From Timema cristinae (lineage: Eukaryota > Arthropoda > Insecta > Phasmatodea > Timematidae): 64,000 bases of DNA. Under the pieces are notes generated by a model. The model searched no databases. It was not told the DNA's origin and saw nothing but the letters and a program-made list of their open reading frames with translations. Shown here one piece after another: positions 11,282-20,760 of this stretch; the stretch's first letter is position 1; each line of letters starts with the position of its first letter. Where the stretch lies: contig JBCFYV010001001.1 of assembly GCA_039000515.1 (NCBI GenBank), positions 5,755,993 to 5,819,992 of the forward strand, written 5' to 3'. The position numbers and the translations under genes were made by a program.

Positions 11282-11352
11282 TATTAGGGTCTATACCGTG
11301 TACTCAAACCTACAAAATTAAGTCCGTAGTGAAATATATTTTACTGTAGTAT

Positions 11353-11867
11353 TTTAGCACCGCATCTTACAACCCGTTTGGTTATTTGCTAATTACACTA
11401 ATGGTTTTAAGGATTAGGAATGTCACAATTATATGAATTATTATTATTAGCACCACGTCTTACTACCCGTTCGGGTTATACGCACTTACGCTAATGTGTA
11501 ATGGTAGGGTGATTGTGAGATGAAATGAAGGACCTACAGTTTAACGTGGAATCCGAACCACGGTGGAGACCTGGCATTCCTCACATTCACAAGATGTCTT
11601 GTCAGAGGTGAAGGAAGGGTTTGGTAATCAGATAAATCTTTGCCGGGACCGAGGATTGAACCCCGGCCGCCAGCGTAGAAGTCTGACACCTTACCCTAGA
11701 CCACCAGGTCACCATTTATATGAAGTGTACCCACATTTGAGTGGTAGTAGAGTGGAAAACCACCCTATTATACCCGACCGAGACTTAAACTTCTATCACC
11801 CCTGGCATCGGCAGTCTAGTCTACTGCGAGAGTAGCGCGTTAGACCATGCGGCCACCGAAACGAGTT
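11353..11867 (-). mobile_element. SINE-A interrupted by a SINE-B
   Basis: The tail and middle part (11353-11437) and the rest of the middle plus head (11716-11867) form one reverse-strand SINE-A once the SINE-B between them is removed. The junction falls within the AATTAGAGGAAGTG region of the family. The head ends GGTCTAACGCGCTACTCTCG-like on the minus strand. Confidence 0.88.
11438..11715 (-). mobile_element. SINE-B, full length, nested in SINE-A
   Basis: Complete reverse-strand SINE-B from AAT run and tail to head (CCACCAGGTCACC). Direct repeats TTATATGAA at 11429-11437 and 11716-11724 mark the target duplication inside the host SINE-A. Confidence 0.92.
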
Positions 11868-12485
11868 TTAATGGAGTTAAAAAACAGCCAAGTTCACATA
11901 AACATTAGATTAAACCCTGTCATTTTCTCCTAGCCGAGTCGTGACACTTTTTTTGTATAGAGAACTTTATGAATAGATTCAGCATCGAAAATGACCTAAT
12001 AACAATAACCATTATCTTCCAAAACGTGGTTATTACCTCCATCATTGCTTTATTTATGATTCTACTCTATTTTACTGGCCAGTATAAAAGCGCCTTTTTC
12101 TTTTTTCATGATTGTTTCTTAGATACTATATATATATATATATATTCCTTTATCTCACTTATTTGACGAAATTTGTTTCATTTTATACAGTGTTTATTAT
12201 GCAGAAAATTCAACCCTTCAAACTATCGTGTGGATTTGTATATTGACATATTATGTTATGTAAATTAAAACCTCTTTCTGTTCCATAGCTTAACATTGTA
12301 GTTTTGAATATGGTTGTTTACACTGAACGTTAGCAATCTTACTTTGACGAGTTACACTTTGGTGCAGTTTATAAGATAGGCGCATAGTGTAATGGGGCAA
12401 GGTACTACCTTGTCGGGTTGATTCAATCAAACTCAAACTAATTTAAATTAGTTGTAAGATGATACTTGAAAACGGGAATCATTTT
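11868..12485. other. AT-rich spacer with an (AT)n tract
   Basis: An (AT)n microsatellite lies near 12129-12146. The frame at 11969-12166 is a hydrophobic AT-driven artefact. No gene supported. Confidence 0.45.
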
Positions 12486-12497
12486 TAAAATAATTTA

Positions 12498-12660
12498 TTA
12501 TTATCATTATTATTATTATTATTATTATTAGCACCACGTCTTACTACCCGTTCGGGTTATACGCACTTACGCTAATGTGTAATGGTAGGGTGATTGTGAG
12601 ATGAAATGAAGGACCTACAGTTTAACGTGGAATACGAACCACGGTGGAGGCCTGGCATTC
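12498..12660 (-). mobile_element. SINE-B, 5'-truncated, 12-bp target duplication
   Basis: AAT run, shared tail and middle on the minus strand. It stops abruptly at the GGAATGCCAGGCC region, so the tRNA head is missing. TAAAATAATTTA is repeated perfectly at 12486-12497 and 12661-12672. Truncation flanked by a clean duplication is a hallmark of target-primed reverse transcription. Confidence 0.93.
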
Positions 12661-12672
12661 TAAAATAATTTA

Positions 12673-14090
12673 AATTAATTGAATTGTGGTTTCCTTTATA
12701 AGGACATTCTCATAATTACAATGATATGTAGCCTGTGAGTTGATCTACTTTGAAATTCAGATTTATAAATATATAGTAACTCTCATTTACATTAAAAAAA
12801 ATAAAGATCAAAAGTTTACATCAATAATTTAAATTTAATAGAAGTAAATTCGTTACTTGTTTTTAGCTTTTGTCGCTGGTTTAAATTGTTAACTATATAC
12901 CATTTGACGTGAATTAACTTATATAAGTTTACGTTTCTACTCCGAAGCCATGACATGGTGAATAAAATAGTGAATTTTAAACCAAAGTAAGGTACACGCC
13001 ATTACTCTAAAATGTATGATTCTCACTTTGAATGATGACATTAGGACAACATGACGTGGCATGAAGTGTTGCCAGGGTAAGCAGCACTTGTTAAAACTGT
13101 ACCTTGGATGTATCCTCGCACACTCAGCCCTCATTTGATCAATAAAACACCAATATAACATAAGCGCTACTCCACATACTTCATCACGGTGGCTTCAACA
13201 CTTTTTCTATAAAATTACCTGACTTTTCACGGTTTTCCAGACAATTTTTTTTTAAATCCGAGATTAACCTGTTTGTTGTTTTACATGATGAACGACGTTA
13301 CTTACTTGGAGATTTCGAAGCTATTTTGAGTTTTAACTTGACGCATATAAGCAGTCTAAGAACTGTCCCACACCAATGTACGAAATAGAAAGAGAGGGAA
13401 TAAAAATTAGCAGTCCGCCTTGAGAGGCTTCTTGTTTATCTACTGATAACACTCCCCTCTTCCTCCGACGAGTTTACACACTCACTATGCCATTTGCTCC
13501 TTTAAACCATTGATTTGATTTTTAATATTACTTTTTGTTTCCTACTCTAGTTAGACATGAAATGACGGAATTTTTTAGTCTACATTCTGTCAGGATGAAT
13601 CCAACAGGTCATGTTCGTGACTGTGCCAAATAGCCTAGGTTGTAGATGATTTATAAAGAAAACGTTTACAAAATAACTACTTAAAGTAAAAATAATAACT
13701 GTGTGGCACTCAGAATCACTTTTAAAAATATTTACGAATTTATTATTTTTGTTTAAACGTTAAATCTTTTAAAACACGATGAATAAAACGTAAATTTACT
13801 AAAATGGGAAATTCAATCTTGACTTGCCATGACGTCACATCTAACAACGTCCTTAATAGCCGTATTTTCCTTTATTACAATGATCACATATATTCTAAAA
13901 CAATCCTAAAGTCTACTTAACATCAACATTCTATGTTATTTTTCGAGTAATTAGTATTTCAGATATTATTTGTGATCCTGCCATATCCAGGAAATGCATT
14001 TTGTTAACAATGTGAAACAAAATCGCTCACTTTTGTTTAAATATATACGTGCAGAATTAATCAAGATTTTAAATTCTTTAATTTTTTTTT
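12673..14090. other. Spacer with two dispersed repeat fragments
   Basis: 13064-13160 is repeat K on the plus strand. 13280-13350 is repeat J (ACGACGTTACTTACTTGG through TTTTAACTTGACG), also at 55425-55505. Otherwise unannotated; the frame at 12937-13161 overlaps repeat K and is not called. Confidence 0.5.
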
Positions 14091-14330
14091 AGCACCGCAT
14101 CTTACTACCAATTCGGTTTATATGCATATATACTAATTACGCTAATAGTTTTAGGGATTAGGAAGGTTATATTTAATTGAAGTGTACCTGAATTTGCATG
14201 GAGTAAGAAGGAAAAACAATTTTGTAAAAACCACCCTCTCTACACCTGACCTATATTCGAACCTCGACCTCTACACCATGCATTCTAGTCTAACGAAAGA
14301 GTAGCGCGTTAGACCATGCAACCACCGAAA
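14091..14330 (-). mobile_element. SINE-A, near full length, diverged
   Basis: Minus-strand SINE-A: tail GCACCGCATCTTACTACC, middle, B-box complement TATTCGAACCTCGACC and head GCGTTAGACCATGCAACCAC. It has more mismatches than the copies at 22.8 and 25.0 kb, so it is probably older. Confidence 0.85.
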
Positions 14331-14489
14331 TTGGTTGAATTATTTTTTTAATAATAAATTCCCTGACATTCCCCAGTTTTCCCTGAAATCAGGATTTGAG
14401 AAAGGTATCGCCTTAACATACATTCATAAAATGTGGCATATTAGCGTGAAAGACAGCGAGTAAGAGTTTAAAGTGATTAAGTTGCACGG

Positions 14490-14770
14490 GTGACCTGGTG
14501 GTCTAGGGGTAAGGTGTCAGACTTCTGTGCTGGCGGCCGGGTTCAATCCTCGGTCCCGGCACAGATTTATCTGATTGCCAAACCCTTCCTTCACCTCTGA
14601 CAAGACATCTTGTGAATGTGAGGAATGCCAGGCCTCCACCGTGGTTCGGATTCCACGTTAAACTGTAGGTCCTCCATTTCATCTCACAATCACCCTACCA
14701 TTACACATTAGCGTAAGTGCGTATAACCCGAACGGGTAGTAAGACGCGGTGCTAATAATAATAATAATAA
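14490..14770 (+). mobile_element. SINE-B, full length, type copy
   Basis: Head GTGACCTGGTGGTCTAGGGG, B box GGGTTCAATCCTCGG, long middle, shared tail CCCGAACGGGTAGTAAGACG and about seven AAT units. Perfect duplications TAAGTTGCACGG at 14478-14489 and 14771-14782. This is the cleanest SINE-B here. A and B boxes suggest an internal RNA polymerase III promoter. Confidence 0.95.
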
Positions 14771-14885
14771 TAAGTTGCACGGCTCAGCGGAAGATGGTTT
14801 CTCTTTCTGGTTTAGTAACCGAACTGAATGTTGTCCTGAGAGTCGGCACTTCACATAATAGGATGACAAAAAATTCAACAAACAA

Positions 14886-14995
14886 GGATTCCACGTTAAA
14901 CTGTAGGTCCTCCATTTCATCTCACAATCACCCTACCATTACATATTAGCGCAAGTGCTCACAAACCGAATGGGTTGTAAGACGCGGTGCTAATT
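14886..14995 (+). mobile_element. SINE-B, 5'-truncated
   Basis: Begins in the middle at GGATTCCACGTTAAACTGT and ends in the tail AAACCGAATGGGTTGTAAGA. No clear target duplication. Confidence 0.85.
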
Positions 14996-15028
14996 AAACT
15001 AAACATTACCTTAACTGACTTTTTCAGG

Positions 15029-15430
15029 TTAGAAAACGTCCAAAGAAAATTTGTCGCTGCATGCTATGATACATTCTTTACTAACCGGATTTATTGTGAT
15101 TATGAAAGAATTCAAAACCTTTTAGGGCGTCAAACTCTCTTTTCGCGTTGACTCCATTGTGAGGCCCCTTTTTTCATTAATATTTTCAGCTAAATATCTT
15201 GTAAATTTGCCCTCGGTCATGTAGGAATTCATATCTCTTCTCAGATCTCTCTTAATCCGAAATTATTTTCCCTCAATAATTCTTACAAGGTGAGCCCTAT
15301 AGGTTCTTGTATTCATAGTGCAAGTTCTAGATTTGTCAAATTTGACTTCACAAAAGAAAAGCCAAAATCAGAGTTATTTAAGTACTCCTTGATGATTAAT
15401 TTACCCAATACATGTTACATTGATATTTAG
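15029..15430 (+). pseudogene. Non-LTR retrotransposon RT C-terminus relic (Jockey/CR1-like)
   Basis: One frame reads LENVQRKFVAACYDTFF, then YERIQNLLGRQTLFSR, and ends KYSLMINLPNTCYIDI before a stop; there are two internal stops. The LE-VQR-F start, the L-L-RQTL spacing and a short tail match the end of reverse-transcriptase ORFs of Jockey/CR1-type LINEs. The next ~290 bp are probably its 3' UTR: a motif near 15655 (GTGCTGGCTTGTTAGG) recurs at 34390. Clade placement is tentative. Confidence 0.75.
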
Positions 15431-15999
15431 ATACGCATTATTCTTATTGTTTTTTTTGTGTTTGAAATTATATCAATGCTTATTGATTTTAACTAGTACA
15501 CTTTATGAAGGTAGTTTATTAATATTATAATATTTCTTATCTTTTAGTAACTATTTATTCGTATGTTTCATTAGACACAGTATGATTGTTTATTATTTTT
15601 TATTGCGTATTTATGATTACATGTCAGATTCTTGTATTCTATACTTTTCAGTGCTGGCTTGTTAGGTTTTTTGATTGTTGATCAGCACTGTAATAGGATA
15701 TTGTAAAGTAAATTGAAATTGATGATAAAAAGAAAAGATAAGGAACTTGAGGGCTGTTTGGAGGGGAAATATTTATAAAGATAAAAAGAGTATAAGTTTG
15801 TTTATTTTCTTCAACTAAATATAACGGAGGCCGGGGGAAGAATGTGTAATAGAATTAGTCGGATAGAAGTCTAGAGAGGAATTCAGAGGATCAGGATATA
15901 ATGAGAGGTTTCCCTCAAGTACGCGGCCCTAGTTAAAGAGGATACTCCCATTCAGAACAAATTATTAATACTAAAGTAAGAGAGTAGAAGCATCTCCCT
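15431..15999. other. Probable LINE 3' UTR, then unannotated spacer
   Basis: 15431-15720 follows the LINE relic and includes GCTGGCTTGTTAGG, shared with 34330-34440. 15721-15999 is unannotated. Confidence 0.4.
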
Positions 16000-16285
16000 A
16001 AGGGGAGCAGACACATAGCCTACATTTTATAGAGAAGCAGACAGGCATGTTTAGGGGAGGGGGCAAACATGTTTAAAAGGGGGGCAGACATATTTAGATT
16101 GGGGGGGCAGATATATTTATGGGAGTGGAGAAAACATAGTTAAAGGGGTAGCGGACATTAAGTTTATAAGGGGAACGGCAGACACAACTTTCAGTGAAAG
16201 GGGGGTGGGGGGGACCAGAAACGTTTATAGGGGGCAGACGTCATGTTTAGAGAAGAGGAACAGACACGTTTAGAGGGAGGACTGT
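16000..16285. repeat. G-rich degenerate minisatellite
   Basis: Irregular units of about 25-35 bp built on GGGGGCAGACATGTTTA. Many runs of three or more G lie on the plus strand, so G-quadruplexes are possible. Units have drifted strongly. Confidence 0.85.
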
Positions 16286-16535
16286 TTTTCTCAATACATT
16301 ACATTAAAAATAAATGTATGCTATTGCTTGGACGTAAATTTTCATAAACATGATGAATCATTGTAATCAAAGCTACATAAAACGTAAGCTGTCTGACTCA
16401 TTCATACAGGCATCCAAAATATTGTGGCTCGGCTGAAGCCAGCTATTTTCTTGGCTTGTGTAGTCACAAATTATACAGGATGTACTTGACTCTATTTTTT
16501 TACATTGCTTAAGGTAGGATGAGAACGTGAGCTAA

Positions 16536-16660
16536 GACCAGTATTTTTGCAGTTTTAAATAAAAAAATATATTGTATTTTTGTCAAAATAAATCAAATGT
16601 TTGCTTCAGTAGATGCATCTAATTTAAATTTCAACCCATATTAATATGAACAGTTATTTA
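16536..16660. repeat. FB arm fragment
   Basis: TTTTTGTCAAAATAAATCAA followed by GCTTCAGTAGATGCATC resembles an arm of the fold-back element at 17236-17895. Other arms: 36270-36450, 46450-46530, 48950-49100. Confidence 0.5.
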
Positions 16661-16770
16661 ATATCTATAAGGGATATCATAGAATTTGATCAGAATATTT
16701 TTGTCTTCATTTAAAGTCATAGTCAAATTCTCCGATGTCAATGATACAAATTCAAGAACTGTTGAGATTA

Positions 16771-17134
16771 GGGGTCATCCATAAGCATGTAACGCTGTTG
16801 AGAAGTATGTGAGGAGAGGGGGAACTCTGATGTTTACACGGTGTTACATGGGTGTGTTACGTAACACTTATTTTTAATTTACTTAATTTTTAATGTTAAA
16901 AAAATCTTTATATTCAGGATTTAAAATAGATTCTGAGTAGAATTAAATCAAAGTTCATCTTTTAGTGTCACAAAAGCGCTGCCCTATGAAATAATGGCAT
17001 CCACTCTTGATGTGAAAAGTTACGTAACAGGAGTTGGAGCAGGTCAGGATAAATGTCTGCTTGGTAGGCCTACATGGAAACAGGGAGGGACCGAAAAGTA
17101 AGAAAAAAGAGTTATGTGATTTATGAATGAACCC
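16771..17134. mobile_element. Harbinger-like MITE, 364 bp
   Basis: Left end GGGGTCATCCATAAGCATGT; right end on the minus strand GGGTTCATTCATAAATCACA. Both are followed inward by TAAC- and G-rich sequence. TTA at 16768-16770 and 17135-17137 gives a 3-bp target duplication. No coding capacity. Confidence 0.75.
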
Positions 17135-17235
17135 TTACTATGTGTTGAAAATTAAACTAAACGCGTGAACCGAAGCCATATTTTATTTATTTTGGCCCAA
17201 AAATATTTATCGTGTAACTTAAAAAATACTGTCCT

Positions 17236-17895
17236 TAAGTCGAGTGTGTAGGGGGACGCGAGAAAAGGCAAGTAGTTTTACAGTTTTTATAACAACATTT
17301 TTTTTTTGCCAAAATAAACAAAATATATCTCCAGTAAAAACATAATTGTTCTTCACATGGTGGTATCAACAATTGTTGAATATCTGTCGCTTGTGTCCTA
17401 AAATTTAATGTCAAACTTTTTTGTACAATTGAAAAGTTTGTCATCGAATGCCGTTATGCTATTGACAGATATTCAACAACTGTTGATATCATCATGACCC
17501 GCCTCGGTGGCGTAGTTGTCTAACGCGCTAGTCGTATTGAGCTCGGCTGTTAAGGGCGGGGAGATCGAGTTTCGAATCTCGGTCGGGTGAACTGGGGATG
17601 TATTTTTCTAAGTGGTTTTCCACTCTCCCTCCACGCAAATGTGGGTTCACTTCCTCTAATTCAACCACCCCTATTCCTAATCCATTAGCGTAATTAGTAC
17701 TTAAAGCGTATAACCCGAACGGGTAGTAAGACGCGGTGCTAAATATTATTAATATTAATATATCATCATGTGAAGAAAATTAAACTATGTTTATATTGGA
17801 GCAATATTTGATTTATTTTGGCAAATAAAGAATTCTATAAAAACTCTAAAATCACTGACTTTTTCTCGCGTTGCCTTCCATCCCACCTTAATATA
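17236..17895. mobile_element. Fold-back element (FB) with a SINE in one arm
   Basis: Left arm about 17240-17387 and right arm 17464-17496 plus 17771-17895 are reverse complements across about 150 bp. Shared blocks include ACGCGAGAAAA, the AGTTTTTATA region, GCCAAAATAAA, CTTCACATG and GTTGAATATCTGTC. The loop is about 76 bp. The right arm is split by SINE-A at 17497-17759; pairing resumes exactly after it. The frame at 17235-17444 lies in the left arm and is not a gene. Confidence 0.88.
17497..17759 (+). mobile_element. SINE-A, full length, 11-bp target duplication
   Basis: Head CCCGCCTCGGTGGCGTAGTT, B box GTTTCGAATCTCGGTCGGG, middle and intact tail with CCCGAACGGGTAGTAAGACG. ATATCATCATG flanks it at 17486-17496 and 17760-17770. 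It belongs to the same young-looking subfamily as 22.8 and 25.0 kb. Confidence 0.95.
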
Positions 17896-18979
17896 TGAGT
17901 GATCACTTTGTTCACCACCCCCAGCCCCCCCTCCCCCCAGATGTTGAGTATTATTTACTTGTCTGACTCAATGGGTCATTTTACTATGAATTTGAATTTT
18001 TCTACTATCGGTGACTTATATTAAATATTTCTTTCTGGGAGAATAACCGCTAAACATATTTGTAGAAGGAAAATGTAACATGGCATGGGCATCCATCTGC
18101 CCTTTCTTTGAATAGATGATTATATTTTTCGTTTATTAAATTAAGGTCTTCACAATTGCGATACTCCTGAAAGCTAATTTATCATCATCATCATCATCGT
18201 CGCATCTCGTCGTCTACTTCTCCGCCCACATACTCGGGTTGGTTTGTTTTTCTTACGAGGTTATAAAAAGTTTGTAATCTATTGAAAGTAGAAGAGAAGT
18301 TTTAAGGAGGAAGCGATGTCGATATAAAGAGCTAACAGAAAACAAGACTCCAACAACTTTCCTCGTACACAAGTCAAGTGACCCCCAAGGGTTAGTTTCG
18401 AGGGGACACTCTTTATTTAGGTACTGGAAGATTTTTATTTGTTTTGGAATTCTTTTCCGTGTGGGTCAACAAGTACATCTAATATACGTTGTATAGTGCA
18501 AATACTTTCATAAGTAGTCTACTGTTTTAACAAAGACGTAACCATAATTTAATATCGAGAGGGGGGGGGGTCTAAAGGAACGTTCCTCCTTCCCTACACC
18601 TATGAGCCTGATCGTAACCACCCCCACACGCTCGTACAACCAGAGCAAGTATACATTGAAATTGTGCTGGATTGCGGCTCACTTAACTCAAACAAGAATC
18701 ATAATAGTTGTATATTATATATATTATAGATTATATAATATTATTTATATATATAATATTTCAAGCCGAGATACCGTAAAAAATTGTGAAAAATATTATT
18801 TATTCAAATTAAACACAAAAAGAACATAAATAAAAATTCAAAATTAAGTAAGAACAGGTTAAGTAACTGTTTAGGTTTAATCTAGCACCTGCGAACCGAG
18901 ACCACGGTGTGTGTGTTGGGGGAGGGTTAGGGGGTCCGGACCGCTTGTACCCCTTCCCTGGCTACGTCACTATGATTTA
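17896..18979. other. Unannotated AT-rich spacer
   Basis: Contains C- and G-homopolymer runs near 17920 and 18560, a (CAT)n tract near 18182 and AT-rich imperfect palindromes near 18705-18760. The frame at 18602-18829 is AT-driven and not called. Confidence 0.45.
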
Positions 18980-19108
18980 GAAAGTTTGGAGAAAAGTGCT
19001 CTCCTTGGGATCCGAGTCATGGGTTCAAACCCAGTCGAGGTCAACGAATTTTTCCTGAGCGATACAAATCCGTAGCACAACTTCCTTCGGAGGGAAGTAT
19101 ATAACTAT
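18980..19108 (+). mobile_element. SINE-D, head half
   Basis: B box GGGTTCAAACCCAGTCGAGG and ACTTCCTTCGGAGGGAAGTA match SINE-D at 7057-7347. The 3' half is missing. Confidence 0.6.
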
Positions 19109-19144
19109 ACTATTAATATACTGTACTATCGGTACTCTTTTCCA

Positions 19145-20345
19145 CTAATCTTCTTGCTTAAAAACTTCCGCCGAAGCTTGTAAATCCTCACGCTTTTCTA
19201 ATATATTCAAAGATTTTGCTTTACCCTTTTTAAAAACGGCAGATGTTGTATCACATCCAGTGATATAAGAATAAAATATTATCTTTACTTGTTTCACACT
19301 TGCCGAAACTTCGCGAAGAATATATTTTCTCTTGACTTTCCCTTTACCTGGTTTCAGAACGATAACTTTTCTATCTGCAGACGTGCACGCTATTAGAATC
19401 ACTAAAAGATCTACATCTTCTCCAGCAACAACTGTCATATTTCTGCATGACTGCTTGAATGCTGTTTCAATAATCAAAACGTCAGCATCGTCTTGAGCTT
19501 GTTTGACAATGAAATTAACAGCTTCCAACTTTTCTGACAGCATCAAAATCAATCTGATTTAGTTGTGTGTGTTGGAAAGGAACGTTTCTTGACTCCTCGT
19601 AGCATTCATAAATTCATCGAAGAGAACCTCGGTTGCTACAGGAAGTTTGGAGGATCAACGTAGTTATTCCATACCTTTTAGTTTCTTGTTGTTGTAATAT
19701 ATCCATCAAATACAACAATTACATTTGAACCAAAATATATCTGCACATAATTAATATATGTCGAAAAAATTTGATCAAAAGTATCATCTTGATGTCATAA
19801 AACACGATGCAACAGAAATTCTCCATCGATGACATGCGTAATATTTGCAGTACCAAGTTCAACTACTCTTGGTTCAAAACTATCAAACCAAGATGACTTT
19901 TTAGTTTTGCGTATTCCCATTTCATCAAAGAACGCCAAAGTATATGGGGTCAGTCAATTCATACTGTAAGTAGTCACGAAGTTCTTCATTGGATTTTTTA
20001 GTGATACATATTATATTATTATTATTATTATTATTTTTAGCACCACGTCTTACTACCCCTTTGAGTTATATGCACTTATGCTAATGTGTAATGAATGGTA
20101 TGGTGATTGTGAGATGAAATGGAGGACCTACAGTTAACGTGGAATCACGAACCACGGTGAGGCCTGGCATTCCCCACATTCACAAGTTGTGATTAATACA
20201 CGTCTTGTCAGGAGTGAAGGAAGGGTTTGGTCATCAGATAAATCTGTGCCGGGACCGAGGATTGAACCCCGGAGATACAAATTCTTTGAAACAGCAACAG
20301 AAGATTGGTGGGTACTGTAGTTTCATTAATAAGGAGTTAGAGAAC
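19145..20345 (-). pseudogene. XPG/FEN-like repeat-associated protein, broken
   Basis: Reading the minus strand and allowing for frame breaks, pieces appear in order: KKSNEELRDYLQYELTDP (about 19.95 kb), VIDGEFLLHRV, VIVVFDGY, then a 135-residue open stretch with DDADVLI, GEDVDLLVILIA and YITGCDTTSA. I recognise this as a widespread uncharacterised arthropod/cnidarian protein. The acidic motif order (DG, FDG, DAD, EDVD, GCD) resembles XPG/FEN-type nucleases; nuclease function is inferred. There are several stops, and SINE-B at 20011-20273 splits the 5' part. The stretch at 20280-20345 may carry a little more N-terminal sequence (PPIFCCCFKEFV). Confidence 0.75.
20011..20273 (-). mobile_element. 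SINE-B with the 13-bp insert, inside the XPG/FEN-like relic
   Basis: AAT run, tail (one paired position changed), middle with the extra GTGATTAATACAC block, and most of the head. Flanks read GATACATA (20003-20010) and GATACAA (20274-20280), an imperfect target duplication. It is truncated within the head. Confidence 0.88.
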
Positions 20346-20576
20346 AAGCTTACATGGTGATTCGGGAGGAGGAGAGGAAGATCAAAAGAACCGATATTTG
20401 GTGCAGGTGTCCATAAAAGGATCGTCAGTTCTTAGAATTTTGCAGCCCCGCGAAAGCAGCGATGAGATAAATAGGGGAGAAAATACATACCAGCTAGCGG
20501 TACCTTCCAAAAAGAATTGATTGATGCCAGGTTTTCAGTCCAGCTAAAAAATAAATAGTCAGCAGTAACATAATTG
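20346..20576. other. Unannotated spacer
   Basis: May hold upstream sequence of the relic to the left, but no coding segment can be supported. Confidence 0.35.
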
Positions 20577-20760
20577 ACCCGCCTTGGTGGTACGGTCTAC
20601 ACGCTACACTCGTGTTGGACTAGACTGCTGAGGATGGGAAGGTCGGCGTTAGATCCCGTTTGGGTGAGTAAGGTTTTTACTAAATTATTTTCCACCTCTC
20701 TTTCTATTAAAATGTGGGTGCACGTCCTCTAAAGTGTTAACCTATTAGACGCGGTACTAA
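20577..20760 (+). mobile_element. SINE-A with internal deletion
   Basis: Head GACCCGCCTTGGTGGTACGG, GATCCCGTTTGGGTGA, middle TTAAAATGTGGGTGCACG, then a jump to the last tail bases TTAGACGCGGTACTAA. About 50 bases of the tail are missing. Confidence 0.8.

Noticed and set aside
17235..17444. 69-codon minus-strand frame
   Set aside because: Lies within the left arm of the fold-back element.
18602..18829. 75-codon tyrosine/isoleucine-rich frame
   Set aside because: Driven by AT-rich palindromic sequence.
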